This document shows positions 52,991 through 61,301 of a DNA stretch of 64,000 nt, piece by piece; position 1 is the first letter of the stretch; the number at the start of each line of letters is the position of its first letter. Made by a program: the position numbers and the translations under genes. The stretch is from Citrobacter amalonaticus (GTDB taxonomy: Bacteria > Pseudomonadota > Gammaproteobacteria > Enterobacterales > Enterobacteriaceae). The stretch spans positions 199,796-263,795 of the forward strand of contig NZ_PQMB01000002.1 in assembly GCF_002918555.1 (NCBI RefSeq). Reading direction: 5' to 3'. The notes beneath the pieces were generated by a model, which had not been told where the DNA came from, made no database searches, and saw only the letters and a program-made list of their open reading frames with translations.

Positions 52991-54154
52991 ATGCGGTGTA
53001 ATCTGTTTCTGGTGGGCCTGCTGCTGGCGGGACACGCGCAGGCGGTCGACAGCTGGCAGACGGTAAAAAACGAGGCCAAAGGCCAGACCGTCTGGTTCAA
53101 CGCCTGGGGCGGTGATAATGCCGTCAACCAGTATCTCGACTGGGTGAGCGGCGAGGTGAAAACCCACTATGCCGTCGATCTCAAAATCGTCCGTCTTGCC
53201 GACGCTGCGGATGCGGTTAAGCGGATCCAGACGGAATCCTCTGCCGGGCGTAAGCAAGGCGGCTCCGTGGATTTACTGTGGGTGAACGGTGAAAATTTCC
53301 GCACCCTGAAAGAAGCTGGCCTGCTGCAAACCGGCTGGGCGCAGACGCTCCCTAACTGGCGTTTCGTCGATACCTCGCAGCCGGTCACGGAAGATTTTTC
53401 GATCCCGACTGAAGGCGCGGAATCGCCCTGGGGCGGCGCGCAGCTCACCTTTATCGCCAACCGCAATACCGTGGCCGTGCCGCCGCAAAGCCCGCAGGCG
53501 CTGCTGGAATTTGCCAAAGCCCACCCGGGCAGCGTGTCCTACCCACGCCCGCCGGACTTTACCGGCACGGCGTTTCTGGAACAGTTACTGCTCACATTAA
53601 CTTCGGCGCCAAAAGCGTTAACCGTCGCGCCGGATGCGGCAACGTTTACCGATGTCACCGCACCGCTGTGGCGCTACCTTGATGCCTTACACCCTTATTT
53701 GTGGCGTAAAGGGCAGGATTTTCCGCCCTCTCCGGCCCGGATGGATGCCCTGCTCAATGCCGGTACGCTGCGCCTGTCGCTGACGTTCAATCCTGCCCAT
53801 GCTCAACAAAAGATGGCCAGAGGTGAACTCCCAAAGACCAGCTACAGTTTTGGTTTTTCCAAAGGGATGATTGGCAACGTCCATTTTGTGACGATCCCGG
53901 CCAACGCTCGCGCCAGCGCCGGGGCGAAGGTTGTCGCCAACTTCCTGCTCTCACCGCAGGCGCAGTTGCGCAAGGCCGATCCGGCTTACTGGGGCGATCC
54001 TTCGGTACTCGATCCGCAAAAACTTTTGTCCCCTGAGCGCGACGCGTTGCTGGCAAGGATGCCTCGCGGGTTACCCCCTGTGCTGCCTGAACCCCACGCC
54101 GCGTGGGTAAACGCCCTGGAACAAGAATGGCTACGCCGCTACGGTACGCACTGA
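52991..54154 (+). CDS. ynjB: YnjB, periplasmic solute-binding protein of the YnjBCD ABC transporter
   Basis: A 387-residue exported protein with a signal peptide of about 19 residues (LLLAGHAQA) and a periplasmic binding-protein fold resembling iron/thiamine/polyamine-type SBP_bac receptors (QTVWFNAWGGDNAVNQYLDW near residue 35). The ligand is unknown. It starts two bases after the VTT gene and its last 28 bases overlap ynjC, so receptor and permease are translated together. Confidence 0.9.
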   Translation: MRCNLFLVGLLLAGHAQAVDSWQTVKNEAKGQTVWFNAWGGDNAVNQYLDWVSGEVKTHYAVDLKIVRLADAADAVKRIQTESSAGRKQGGSVDLLWVNGENFRTLKEAGLLQTGWAQTLPNWRFVDTSQPVTEDFSIPTEGAESPWGGAQLTFIANRNTVAVPPQSPQALLEFAKAHPGSVSYPRPPDFTGTAFLEQLLLTLTSAPKALTVAPDAATFTDVTAPLWRYLDALHPYLWRKGQDFPPSPARMDALLNAGTLRLSLTFNPAHAQQKMARGELPKTSYSFGFSKGMIGNVHFVTIPANARASAGAKVVANFLLSPQAQLRKADPAYWGDPSVLDPQKLLSPERDALLARMPRGLPPVLPEPHAAWVNALEQEWLRRYGTH

Positions 54155-55662
54155 TCCTGCTGGTCTGGTGCATCATGGCGGCAGTCTATTCGCCGCTCGC
54201 GCCTGCCGCATTTTCTCTTATTATGCCCGCCCTGTCCGTTGAACACTGGCAGACGCTGTTTGCCGATCCCCAGCTTCCCCAGGCTCTGCTGGCAACGCTG
54301 GTTTCGGTCACCGTGGCGGTTGTGGGAGCATTGTTCCTCTCCCTGACGGTGATCGTGGCGCTCTGGCCGGGAGCCGCGTGGCCGCGCCTGTGCGCGCGCC
54401 TGCCGTGGTTGCTGGCCATTCCCCACGTGGCGTTTGCCACGGGTGCCCTGTTGCTTTTTGCCGAAGGCGGAATGCTGTATCGCTTGCTGCCTTTTTTGTC
54501 TCCACCATTTGATCGTTACGGTATCGGGCTGGGCCTGGTGCTGGCGGTCAAAGAGAGCGCATTTTTACTGTGGATCCTTGCCGCGCTGCTCAGTGAGAGG
54601 CGCCTTTCCCAACAGGTCATTGTGCTGGATACGCTGGGCTACAGCCGTTTGCAGTGCCTGAACGGATTGCTGCTGCCCGCTATTGCGCCCGCATTGGGTG
54701 CGGTACTACTGGCGATTGTGGCCTGGTCAATTTCCGCCGTGGATGTGGCGATTATCCTTGGCCCCGGCAATCCCCCGACGCTGGCGGTGCTGGGCTGGCA
54801 GTGGTTAAGCCAGGGCGACAGCGATCAGCAGATAAAAGGCACGCTGATAAGCCTGTTGCTGCTGGTACTGTCCGGCGCATACGCTCTGACAGGCTGGCTG
54901 CTGTGGCGCGCCTGGCGACGAACCATCCCGCTCATCAGCGGCGTGCGTCGCCGGACATCCCCTGCGTTACCCGGTAAAACGTTCGCAGCCATGCTGCCCC
55001 TTGCGGGCGTGCTGTGCTGCCTGCTGCTGGCAGCCACCGCCCACTATTCATCAATGAACGCTCAGGCGCTGTCCAACAGTTTGCTGATGGGGCTGGCCTC
55101 CAGTATTCCCGGACTTATTATCATTCTTTTGTGGCTGGAATGGGGACCAGAGCGGGGACATCGCTGGGTCTGGCTGCCCATTGCTTTGCCTGCTCTGCCA
55201 CTGGTGGCAGGCCAGTACGATCTCGCGTTGCGACTGGAACAGGACGGACTGTACACGACCCTAATCTGGGGGCATCTGCTGTGGGTCATACCGTGGATGC
55301 TGTTTGTCCTTCAACCCGCCTGGCGGCGCATTGACCCTCGTCTGATCCTCATCGCACAAACGCTTGGCTGGAGGCGTGGCAAAATCTTTTTTGCTGTGAA
55401 ATGCCCGCTAATCGTCCGCCCGATACTGTTGGCTTTCGCCGTAGGGTTTTCCGTCAGTATCGCCCAATATATGCCCACGCTGTGGCTGGGGGCCGGGCGC
55501 TATCCGACACTCACCACCGAAGCCGTTGCGCTCAGTAGCGGCGGCAGCAACGGCATTCTCGCTGCCCAGGCGCTGTGGCAGTTGCTCTTGCCGCTGCTGG
55601 TTTTCGCGCTGACGGCGCTGATTTCGAAGTGGATTGGCAACTCACGACAAGGACTACGCTAA
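54127..55662 (+). CDS. ynjC: YnjC, fused ABC transporter permease
   Basis: A 511-residue permease with about twelve hydrophobic segments, two BPD_transp-type permease units fused in one chain. The characteristic EAA-like loops are in DTLGYSRLQCLNGLLLPAI near residue 175 and AQTLGWRRGKIFFAVKCPLI near 417. The start MATPLRYAL overlaps the ynjB 3' end; an earlier in-frame start (54103) is not needed. It imports the YnjB ligand with ATP from YnjD. Confidence 0.9.
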   Translation: MATPLRYALILLVWCIMAAVYSPLAPAAFSLIMPALSVEHWQTLFADPQLPQALLATLVSVTVAVVGALFLSLTVIVALWPGAAWPRLCARLPWLLAIPHVAFATGALLLFAEGGMLYRLLPFLSPPFDRYGIGLGLVLAVKESAFLLWILAALLSERRLSQQVIVLDTLGYSRLQCLNGLLLPAIAPALGAVLLAIVAWSISAVDVAIILGPGNPPTLAVLGWQWLSQGDSDQQIKGTLISLLLLVLSGAYALTGWLLWRAWRRTIPLISGVRRRTSPALPGKTFAAMLPLAGVLCCLLLAATAHYSSMNAQALSNSLLMGLASSIPGLIIILLWLEWGPERGHRWVWLPIALPALPLVAGQYDLALRLEQDGLYTTLIWGHLLWVIPWMLFVLQPAWRRIDPRLILIAQTLGWRRGKIFFAVKCPLIVRPILLAFAVGFSVSIAQYMPTLWLGAGRYPTLTTEAVALSSGGSNGILAAQALWQLLLPLLVFALTALISKWIGNSRQGLR

Positions 55663-56285
55663 TGCTCATCGTTCGCCAGCTCTCGCTGCATCTGGGGCAA
55701 ACGCCACTTTTCAGTGAGATGAATTTCAGTGTTAATAAAGGTGACATTGTCACTTTAATGGGACCGTCCGGCAGCGGAAAATCCACGTTACTATCATGGA
55801 TCACAGGCGCGCTCTCCCCGCATTTTCACGCCTCTGGCGAACTGTGGCTCAATGAAAGACGCATCGACGCTCTGCCAACCGCAGAGCGACAGACTGGCAT
55901 CTTATTTCAGGATCCCTTGCTGTTCGACCACTTCAGCGTTGGGCAAAACCTGCTGCTGGCACTCCCTGCGAGCATGAAAGGCTCTGCCCGGCGGGAAGCC
56001 GTTCAGCATGCGCTTGAACGTGCGGCGTTAACCGGGTTTTATCATCGCGACCCGGCATCGCTTTCCGGTGGGCAGCGCGCGCGCGTTGCCCTGCTTCGGG
56101 CTTTACTGGCACAGCCGCAGGCGCTGCTGCTGGATGAACCGTTTAGTCGGCTCGATGCGGAATTGCGCGATACCTTTCGCCAGTGGGTATTCACGCAGGT
56201 GCGCAGTCAGGGTATCCCGGTTCTCCAGGTCACGCATGATTTGCAGGATGTCCCCCCCGGCGGCAGGCTTTTGCAAATAGCGTAA
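55662..56285 (+). CDS. ynjD: YnjD, ABC transporter ATPase
   Basis: A 207-residue ABC ATPase with Walker A GPSGSGKST near residue 34-42, signature LSGGQRARV near 134 and Walker B LLLDEPFSRLD near 152. The start ATG overlaps the ynjC stop (TAATG). A longer in-frame start at 55575 lies entirely inside ynjC. The C terminus is about ten residues shorter than in E. coli; the stop comes soon after HDLQDVPPGG. It energises YnjBC. Confidence 0.92.
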   Translation: MLIVRQLSLHLGQTPLFSEMNFSVNKGDIVTLMGPSGSGKSTLLSWITGALSPHFHASGELWLNERRIDALPTAERQTGILFQDPLLFDHFSVGQNLLLALPASMKGSARREAVQHALERAALTGFYHRDPASLSGGQRARVALLRALLAQPQALLLDEPFSRLDAELRDTFRQWVFTQVRSQGIPVLQVTHDLQDVPPGGRLLQIA

Positions 56286-56381
56286 GGAACGTGAATGTGC
56301 TGACAAACTGCGTTAACGCAAAGTTTTTACTGGTCGCCAGGCACAGAATGACGCCCTCTTATTTCAATGTCGGGCTTTTCG

Positions 56382-57689
56382 ATGAAACGTGTTTCTCAAA
56401 TGACCGCGCTGGCACTGGCTTTAGGGCTGGCTTGCGCGTCTACCCAGGCGGCTGATATGGCGCAAACGCTCAATTTCAACCTGCTACAGCAACAGCAAGG
56501 TACCGCGATTGATACGCGTCCCAGCGCATTTTACAACGGCTGGCCGCAGTCGCTTAACGGCCCTTCCGGACACGAACCTTCCGCACTTAACCTTTCCGCT
56601 GGCTGGCTCGATAAAATGAGCGACGAGCAGCTCGCCGCCTGGATCCAGCAGCATCAGCTGAAGACTTCATCACCGGTTGCGCTGTACGGTAGTGAAAACG
56701 ATATTCTGGCCGTTAAATCCCGCCTGCAAAAAGCCGGACTCACACAGGTTTCCATCCTGAGCGATGCCCTTCAGGATCCGGCCCGTTTGCAAAAACTGCC
56801 GCACTTTGAACAACTGGTCTACCCACAGTGGCTACACGCTCTCCGGCAAGGTAATGACGTTACCGCTAAACCTGACGGAGACTGGAAGGTTATTGAAGCA
56901 GGCTGGGGGGCGCCGAAGTTTTATCTGCTCAGCCACATTCCTGGTGCCGGATATATCGATACCAATGAGATCGAAAGCGAACCGTTGTGGAACACCGTGT
57001 CGGATGCGCAGCTGAAAACCATGCTGGCAAAACACGGTATTCGCCACGACACCACGGTGATCCTCTATGGTCGCGACGTTTACGCCGCCGCGCGGGTGGC
57101 GCAAATTATGCTCTACGCTGGAGTGAAAGACGTTCGCCTGCTCGACGGCGGCTGGCAGACCTGGTCTGACGCGGGTCTGCCGGTTGAGCGCGGTACGCCC
57201 CCCACGGTCAAACCGGAACCGGATTTTGGGGTGACCATTCCGGCACAGCCGCAGCTGATGCTGAATACGGAACAGGCCCGCGCCCTGCTGCACCGCCAGG
57301 ATGCCTCCCTGGTCAGCATTCGTTCCTGGCCGGAGTTTATCGGCACCACCAGCGGCTACAGCTACATCAAGCCAAAGGGTGAGATTGCCGGAGCACGCTG
57401 GGGACACGCGGGCAGCGACTCCACGCATATGGAAGATTTCCACAACCCGGACGGTACCATGCGCAGCGCGGATGACATCGCCGCCATGTGGAAACAGTGG
57501 AACATCCTGCCCGATCAGCAGGTCGCGTTCTATTGCGGCACCGGCTGGCGCGCGTCAGAGACATTTATGTACGCCAGGGCGATGGGCTGGCAGAACGTTT
57601 CGGTCTATGACGGTGGCTGGTACGAATGGAGCAGCGATCCGAAAAACCCGGTATCCACCGGCGAACGCGGCCCTGACAGCAGTCAGTAA
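56382..57689 (+). CDS. ynjE: YnjE, exported thiosulfate sulfurtransferase (rhodanese)
   Basis: A 435-residue exported protein with a signal peptide (MKRVSQMTALALALGLACA..., cleaved after QAA) and three rhodanese-like domains. The active cysteine is in the last domain, in FYCGTGWRAS. YnjE transfers sulfane sulfur; in E. coli it has been linked to MoeB/molybdopterin sulfur supply. The ATG at 56382 (MKRVSQM) matches E. coli; an ATG five codons upstream is possible. It follows the ynjBCD operon by 97 bases. Confidence 0.93.
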   Translation: MKRVSQMTALALALGLACASTQAADMAQTLNFNLLQQQQGTAIDTRPSAFYNGWPQSLNGPSGHEPSALNLSAGWLDKMSDEQLAAWIQQHQLKTSSPVALYGSENDILAVKSRLQKAGLTQVSILSDALQDPARLQKLPHFEQLVYPQWLHALRQGNDVTAKPDGDWKVIEAGWGAPKFYLLSHIPGAGYIDTNEIESEPLWNTVSDAQLKTMLAKHGIRHDTTVILYGRDVYAAARVAQIMLYAGVKDVRLLDGGWQTWSDAGLPVERGTPPTVKPEPDFGVTIPAQPQLMLNTEQARALLHRQDASLVSIRSWPEFIGTTSGYSYIKPKGEIAGARWGHAGSDSTHMEDFHNPDGTMRSADDIAAMWKQWNILPDQQVAFYCGTGWRASETFMYARAMGWQNVSVYDGGWYEWSSDPKNPVSTGERGPDSSQ

Positions 57690-57692
57690 AAT

Positions 57693-57748
57693 ACCGGATA
57701 GCGCTATGCCGCAGGCCGGATAAGCAGCAAGCGCTGCCATCCGGCAAA
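57693..57748 (+). repeat. REP/BIME between convergent ynjE and ynjF
   Basis: ACCGGATAGCGCTATGCC, GCAGGCCGGATAAGCAGC and GCTGCCATCCGGCAAAATG form two REP units in opposite orientation. The element fills the gap between the ynjE stop and the ynjF stop. Confidence 0.8.
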
Positions 57749-57751
57749 ATG

Positions 57752-58375
57752 TTACCTGTGACGCTGAAGCCTTTTCAGCGTCAGGTATCCACTCCAGACC
57801 CGGATCAGCGTCGTCATCCAGCACAGGGCGCCGAAAATCCACGCAAACCAGGCAAAATAAGCCGGGAACAGACAGCTAACGACAAACAGCAAAATCGTCT
57901 CCGTCCCCTCGGTTAATCCCCCCAGATAATAAAACGATTTGTGTGCGTAGCCTGGGTTATCAATCTGGTGTTTCGCCGCCAGTGCGGCAAAAGCCAGGAA
58001 ACTGCTCCCTGTGCCAATGAAAGCGAACAGCAGCCAGCTTCCGGAAAGCGCGTTCTGTAGCGGATCCGCGAGGATAAAACCGAACGGCACCAGCGCGTAA
58101 AAGAGAAAATCGAGCGAAATATCAAGAAATCCACCCGCATCGCTCAGCCCCCTGCGTCGTGCCAGCGCGCCATCCAGACCATCCAACAGCCGATTCAGTA
58201 CGATAGCGATCAGCGCTGCCGGATACCAGCCGAGGGCAAGAAACGGCAGCGCCAGTACGCCAATAGCAAACCCCAGGAGCGTTAACCCGTCTGGCGTGAC
58301 GCCCGGCCTGTCAAGCAGACCCGCGCAACGGTGTAGCAGAGGTTTAATCCGCGGATGAAGATGACGATCAAGCAC
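57752..58375 (-). CDS. ynjF: YnjF, CDP-alcohol phosphatidyltransferase family protein
   Basis: A 207-residue membrane protein with five to six hydrophobic segments. The CDP-alcohol motif is complete: DGLDGALARRRG followed by GGFLDISLD, near residues 74-96. Substrates are unknown; the family joins CDP-linked lipids and alcohols. The start is GTG (VLDRHLHPRIK) with AAGGGGG upstream. It overlaps the end of the ynjA-like gene by eight bases. Confidence 0.92.
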   Translation of the reverse strand: MLDRHLHPRIKPLLHRCAGLLDRPGVTPDGLTLLGFAIGVLALPFLALGWYPAALIAIVLNRLLDGLDGALARRRGLSDAGGFLDISLDFLFYALVPFGFILADPLQNALSGSWLLFAFIGTGSSFLAFAALAAKHQIDNPGYAHKSFYYLGGLTEGTETILLFVVSCLFPAYFAWFAWIFGALCWMTTLIRVWSGYLTLKRLQRHR

Positions 58376-58937
58376 GCGGCCCCCCTTGCACGCGGTCACA
58401 CAGCCCCTGCGCAGGGATATCCAGCGCGGCGTTAAAGCGTGCAGAGAGATTCTGAAACGCAAGCAGCGCGGTCATTTCAGCGATCGTATCGTCAGTGAAA
58501 AAGTGCTTCATCCGGGCTTTTAATGCGTCATCCACGCAGGGAGGCGTCGCCGTTACGGCTTCGGCATACGCCAGGGCCACGCGCTCTTCTTCGTTAAACA
58601 ATACCGATTCCTGCCACGTAGCGACCTCCAGCACTTTATCCATCGCGCCGCAGCGCTGTGCCAGCCGCAAACTGTTGGCGTCCACACAGAAGGCGCAGTG
58701 GCACACCTGCGATACCCGGGTCATCAGCAATGCACGCATTACCGGCGTCAGTCGGGCACGCCTGCGCTCCAGAAAACCGACAAATAGCGCGACCAGCCAG
58801 AACAAGAACGGCATCCGTCCCCACCAGCGCGTGGGATGTAAAACGTCGCCATAATGTTTTTTCTGCGTGGCGATAAGCGGTTTCAGGCTGAGAGGAATGC
58901 GGGACAGCGGGCTTACCCACGGTTGCGGATCGTTCAA
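58368..58937 (-). CDS. ynjA: YnjA-like AhpD/CMD-family protein
   Basis: A 189-residue carboxymuconolactone-decarboxylase / AhpD-like protein. A CxxC pair is in CHCAFCVD near residue 80, followed by the helical region and DIPAQGLC near the C terminus, as in E. coli YnjA. In E. coli ynjA lies before ynjB on the same strand as ynjBCDE. Here it is on the opposite strand and overlaps ynjF by eight bases, so the two are probably co-translated. Enzymatic role unknown; family members are thiol-peroxidase-like. Confidence 0.8.
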   Translation of the reverse strand: MNDPQPWVSPLSRIPLSLKPLIATQKKHYGDVLHPTRWWGRMPFLFWLVALFVGFLERRRARLTPVMRALLMTRVSQVCHCAFCVDANSLRLAQRCGAMDKVLEVATWQESVLFNEEERVALAYAEAVTATPPCVDDALKARMKHFFTDDTIAEMTALLAFQNLSARFNAALDIPAQGLCDRVQGGPRA

Positions 58938-59014
58938 CGGAAACTCCTGAACTTCATATCAAATAAAGATGAGGATAGTATGTCACTTTCCGTTGTTGAA
59001 CATTGACGAATATG

Positions 59015-59413
59015 ATGAAAACCCTCGACGTAGTTGCCGCCGTCATTGAACGTGATGGCAAAATTTTGCTCGCCCAACGGCCGGAACATGCCGATCAGGC
59101 GGGACTGTGGGAGTTCGCTGGTGGGAAAGTGGAGCCGGGAGAAACGCAGCCGCAGGCGCTGATCCGCGAACTGCGGGAAGAGTTAGGCATTGCGGCAACC
59201 ATCGGCGGGTACATTGCCAGCCACCAGCGAGAGGTCTCTGACCGGATGATTCATCTGCATGCCTGGCACGTTCCGGCGTACAACGGTGAATTGATCGCAC
59301 ACGAACACCAGAATCTTATCTGGTGTTCGCCTGAAGAGGCGCTCTCTTACCCACTCGCCCCTGCCGATATTCCGCTCTTACAGGCCTTTATGGCTTCACG
59401 CGTCGCCAGATAA
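59015..59413 (+). CDS. nudG: NudG, CTP / oxidised pyrimidine nucleotide pyrophosphohydrolase
   Basis: A 132-residue Nudix hydrolase with a full Nudix box, from GGKVEPGETQ to LREELGI, at about residues 36-59. NudG hydrolyses CTP and oxidised or methylated nucleotides such as 5-hydroxy-CTP, cleaning the nucleotide pool. The ATG at 59015 aligns with E. coli; a neighbouring ATG at 59012 is equivalent. No strong ribosome binding site is seen. Its last 26 bases overlap the convergent ynjH. Confidence 0.92.
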   Translation: MKTLDVVAAVIERDGKILLAQRPEHADQAGLWEFAGGKVEPGETQPQALIRELREELGIAATIGGYIASHQREVSDRMIHLHAWHVPAYNGELIAHEHQNLIWCSPEEALSYPLAPADIPLLQAFMASRVAR

Positions 59414-59663
59414 GTGGATTCGTGCTGAGCGTCTTATCATCGCGCTGACACTGAAGCAGCACACCTTCCATTTTAATCACCGCACCTTCGGAATAGTTTT
59501 GATCCTGGTACACGCAGCACTGATTGCAGGGCTGCGCACGCTGGCCGCTGGAGGTGAAGACTTCTGGCGGGACATTCACCTGAACGTCCGGGCGATAATA
59601 TTGGTTCGCCTGCGCAACAAAAGTTATTGATGCCATCACAACGGCAACGAGGAAGCGGGACAT
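59388..59663 (-). CDS. ynjH: YnjH, small exported Cys-rich protein
   Basis: A 91-residue protein of the DUF1496 type with an 18-residue signal peptide (MSRFLVAVVMASITFVAQA) and a Cys patch (CNQCCVYQDQNYSEGAVI, near residues 42-59). Length as in E. coli. The disulfide-capable mature domain should be periplasmic. Function unknown. AAGGAAATA precedes the ATG. Confidence 0.9.
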   Translation of the reverse strand: MSRFLVAVVMASITFVAQANQYYRPDVQVNVPPEVFTSSGQRAQPCNQCCVYQDQNYSEGAVIKMEGVLLQCQRDDKTLSTNPLIWRRVKP

Positions 59664-59902
59664 AGTATTTCCTTAAATTTCCGAGTCTATTCTTAGTATA
59701 TCGGTAGTGCGCGGAGAAAACTTAAGCCCCTGGCGGTCATCGTTTTTCGTTATGACCGCCGCTTCGTTATTAATTTGCTTAGCACCGTTATTTTTTTCTT
59801 GCTTACCGTCACATTCCTGGTGGTATAGTCAAAAACTGCAAACACGCTTTATACAAACAACATAAATACAACCACATTAATATATAAGAGGTTTTTATAT
59901 CT

Positions 59903-61246
59903 ATGGATCAGACATGTTCTCTGGAATCGTTCCTCAACCATGTTAAAAAGCGCGACCCGAATCAGACCGAGTTCGCGCAGGCCGTTCGTGAAGTCATGAC
60001 CACCTTATGGCCATTTCTTGAACAAAACCCGCGTTATCGTCAAATGTCGTTGCTTGAACGTTTGGTTGAACCAGAGCGCGTGATTCAGTTCCGTGTCGTC
60101 TGGCTGGACGACCGTAATCAGGTACAGGTTAACCGTGCCTGGCGCGTACAGTTCAACTCTGCCATCGGCCCGTATAAAGGCGGGATGCGTTTTCACCCTT
60201 CGGTAAACCTTTCCATTCTGAAGTTCCTCGGCTTCGAACAAACCTTTAAAAACGCACTGACCACCCTGCCTATGGGCGGCGGTAAAGGCGGCAGTGATTT
60301 CGATCCAAAAGGAAAGAGTGAAGGCGAGGTGATGCGCTTCTGCCAGGCGCTGATGACCGAACTGTACCGCCATTTAGGTCCTGATACCGACGTTCCGGCC
60401 GGAGATATCGGCGTGGGGGGCCGCGAGGTGGGCTTTATGGCCGGGATGATGCGCAAGCTCTCCAACAATAGCGGCTGCGTCTTTACGGGTAAAGGCCTCT
60501 CCTTCGGCGGCAGCCTGATTCGTCCGGAAGCCACAGGCTATGGGCTGGTGTACTTCACCGAAGCGATGCTCAAGCGTCACGGGCTGGGCTTTGAAGGGAT
60601 GCGTGTCGCCATTTCCGGCTCTGGCAACGTGGCGCAGTTTGCTATCGAAAAAGCCATGGAGTTCGGCGCTCGTGTGGTTACCGCTTCCGACTCCAGCGGT
60701 ACGGTGGTGGATGAGAGCGGCTTCAGTAAAGAGAAACTGGCGCGCCTGTGCGAAATCAAAGCCAGCCGCGACGGTCGCGTGGCGGATTACGCACGCGAGT
60801 TCGGTTTAACCTATCTGGAAGGCCAGCAGCCGTGGTCTGTACCGGTCGATATCGCCCTGCCGTGCGCCACCCAGAACGAACTCGACGTTGATGCTGCGCG
60901 GGTGCTGATTGCCAACGGTGTGAAAGCCGTTGCGGAAGGGGCAAACATGCCGACCACCATCGAAGCGACCGATCTGTTCCTGGAAGCGGGCGTGCTGTTC
61001 GCCCCAGGCAAAGCGGCCAACGCGGGCGGCGTGGCGACGTCTGGTCTGGAAATGGCGCAGAATGCGGCTCGCCTGAGCTGGAAAGCGGAAAAAGTGGATG
61101 CGCGTCTGCACCACATCATGCTGGATATTCACCAGGCATGCGTCGAATATGGCGGCGAAAACAAACATACCAACTACGTGCGTGGCGCGAACATCGCAGG
61201 CTTCGTGAAAGTCGCCGATGCGATGTTTGGTCAGGGTGTGGTTTAA
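59903..61246 (+). CDS. gdhA: GdhA, NADP-specific glutamate dehydrogenase
   Basis: A 447-residue enzyme that aminates 2-oxoglutarate to glutamate with NADPH, the main ammonia assimilation route when ammonia is plentiful. Motifs: GPYKGGMRFHPSV near residue 89, PMGGGKGGSDFDPKGKS near 122-138 with catalytic Lys, and a Rossmann GSGNVA near 238. The ATG follows GAGGTTTTTATATCT. The upstream 240 bases are AT-rich and contain the promoter. Its terminator lies inside topB. Confidence 0.97.
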   Translation: MDQTCSLESFLNHVKKRDPNQTEFAQAVREVMTTLWPFLEQNPRYRQMSLLERLVEPERVIQFRVVWLDDRNQVQVNRAWRVQFNSAIGPYKGGMRFHPSVNLSILKFLGFEQTFKNALTTLPMGGGKGGSDFDPKGKSEGEVMRFCQALMTELYRHLGPDTDVPAGDIGVGGREVGFMAGMMRKLSNNSGCVFTGKGLSFGGSLIRPEATGYGLVYFTEAMLKRHGLGFEGMRVAISGSGNVAQFAIEKAMEFGARVVTASDSSGTVVDESGFSKEKLARLCEIKASRDGRVADYAREFGLTYLEGQQPWSVPVDIALPCATQNELDVDAARVLIANGVKAVAEGANMPTTIEATDLFLEAGVLFAPGKAANAGGVATSGLEMAQNAARLSWKAEKVDARLHHIMLDIHQACVEYGGENKHTNYVRGANIAGFVKVADAMFGQGVV

Positions 61247-61250
61247 TTTA

Positions 61251-61291
61251 CAGGCAGGCCGGATGGCAGCATAAATGCTCTCTCCGGCCTG
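61251..61291 (+). repeat. REP element downstream of gdhA
   Basis: CAGGCCGGATGGCAGC / CTCTCCGGCCTGC forms a REP-type inverted pair directly after the gdhA stop. It is followed by the intrinsic terminator in topB and probably stabilises the gdhA mRNA. Confidence 0.75.
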
Positions 61292-61301
61292 CAAACTCTG
61301 T

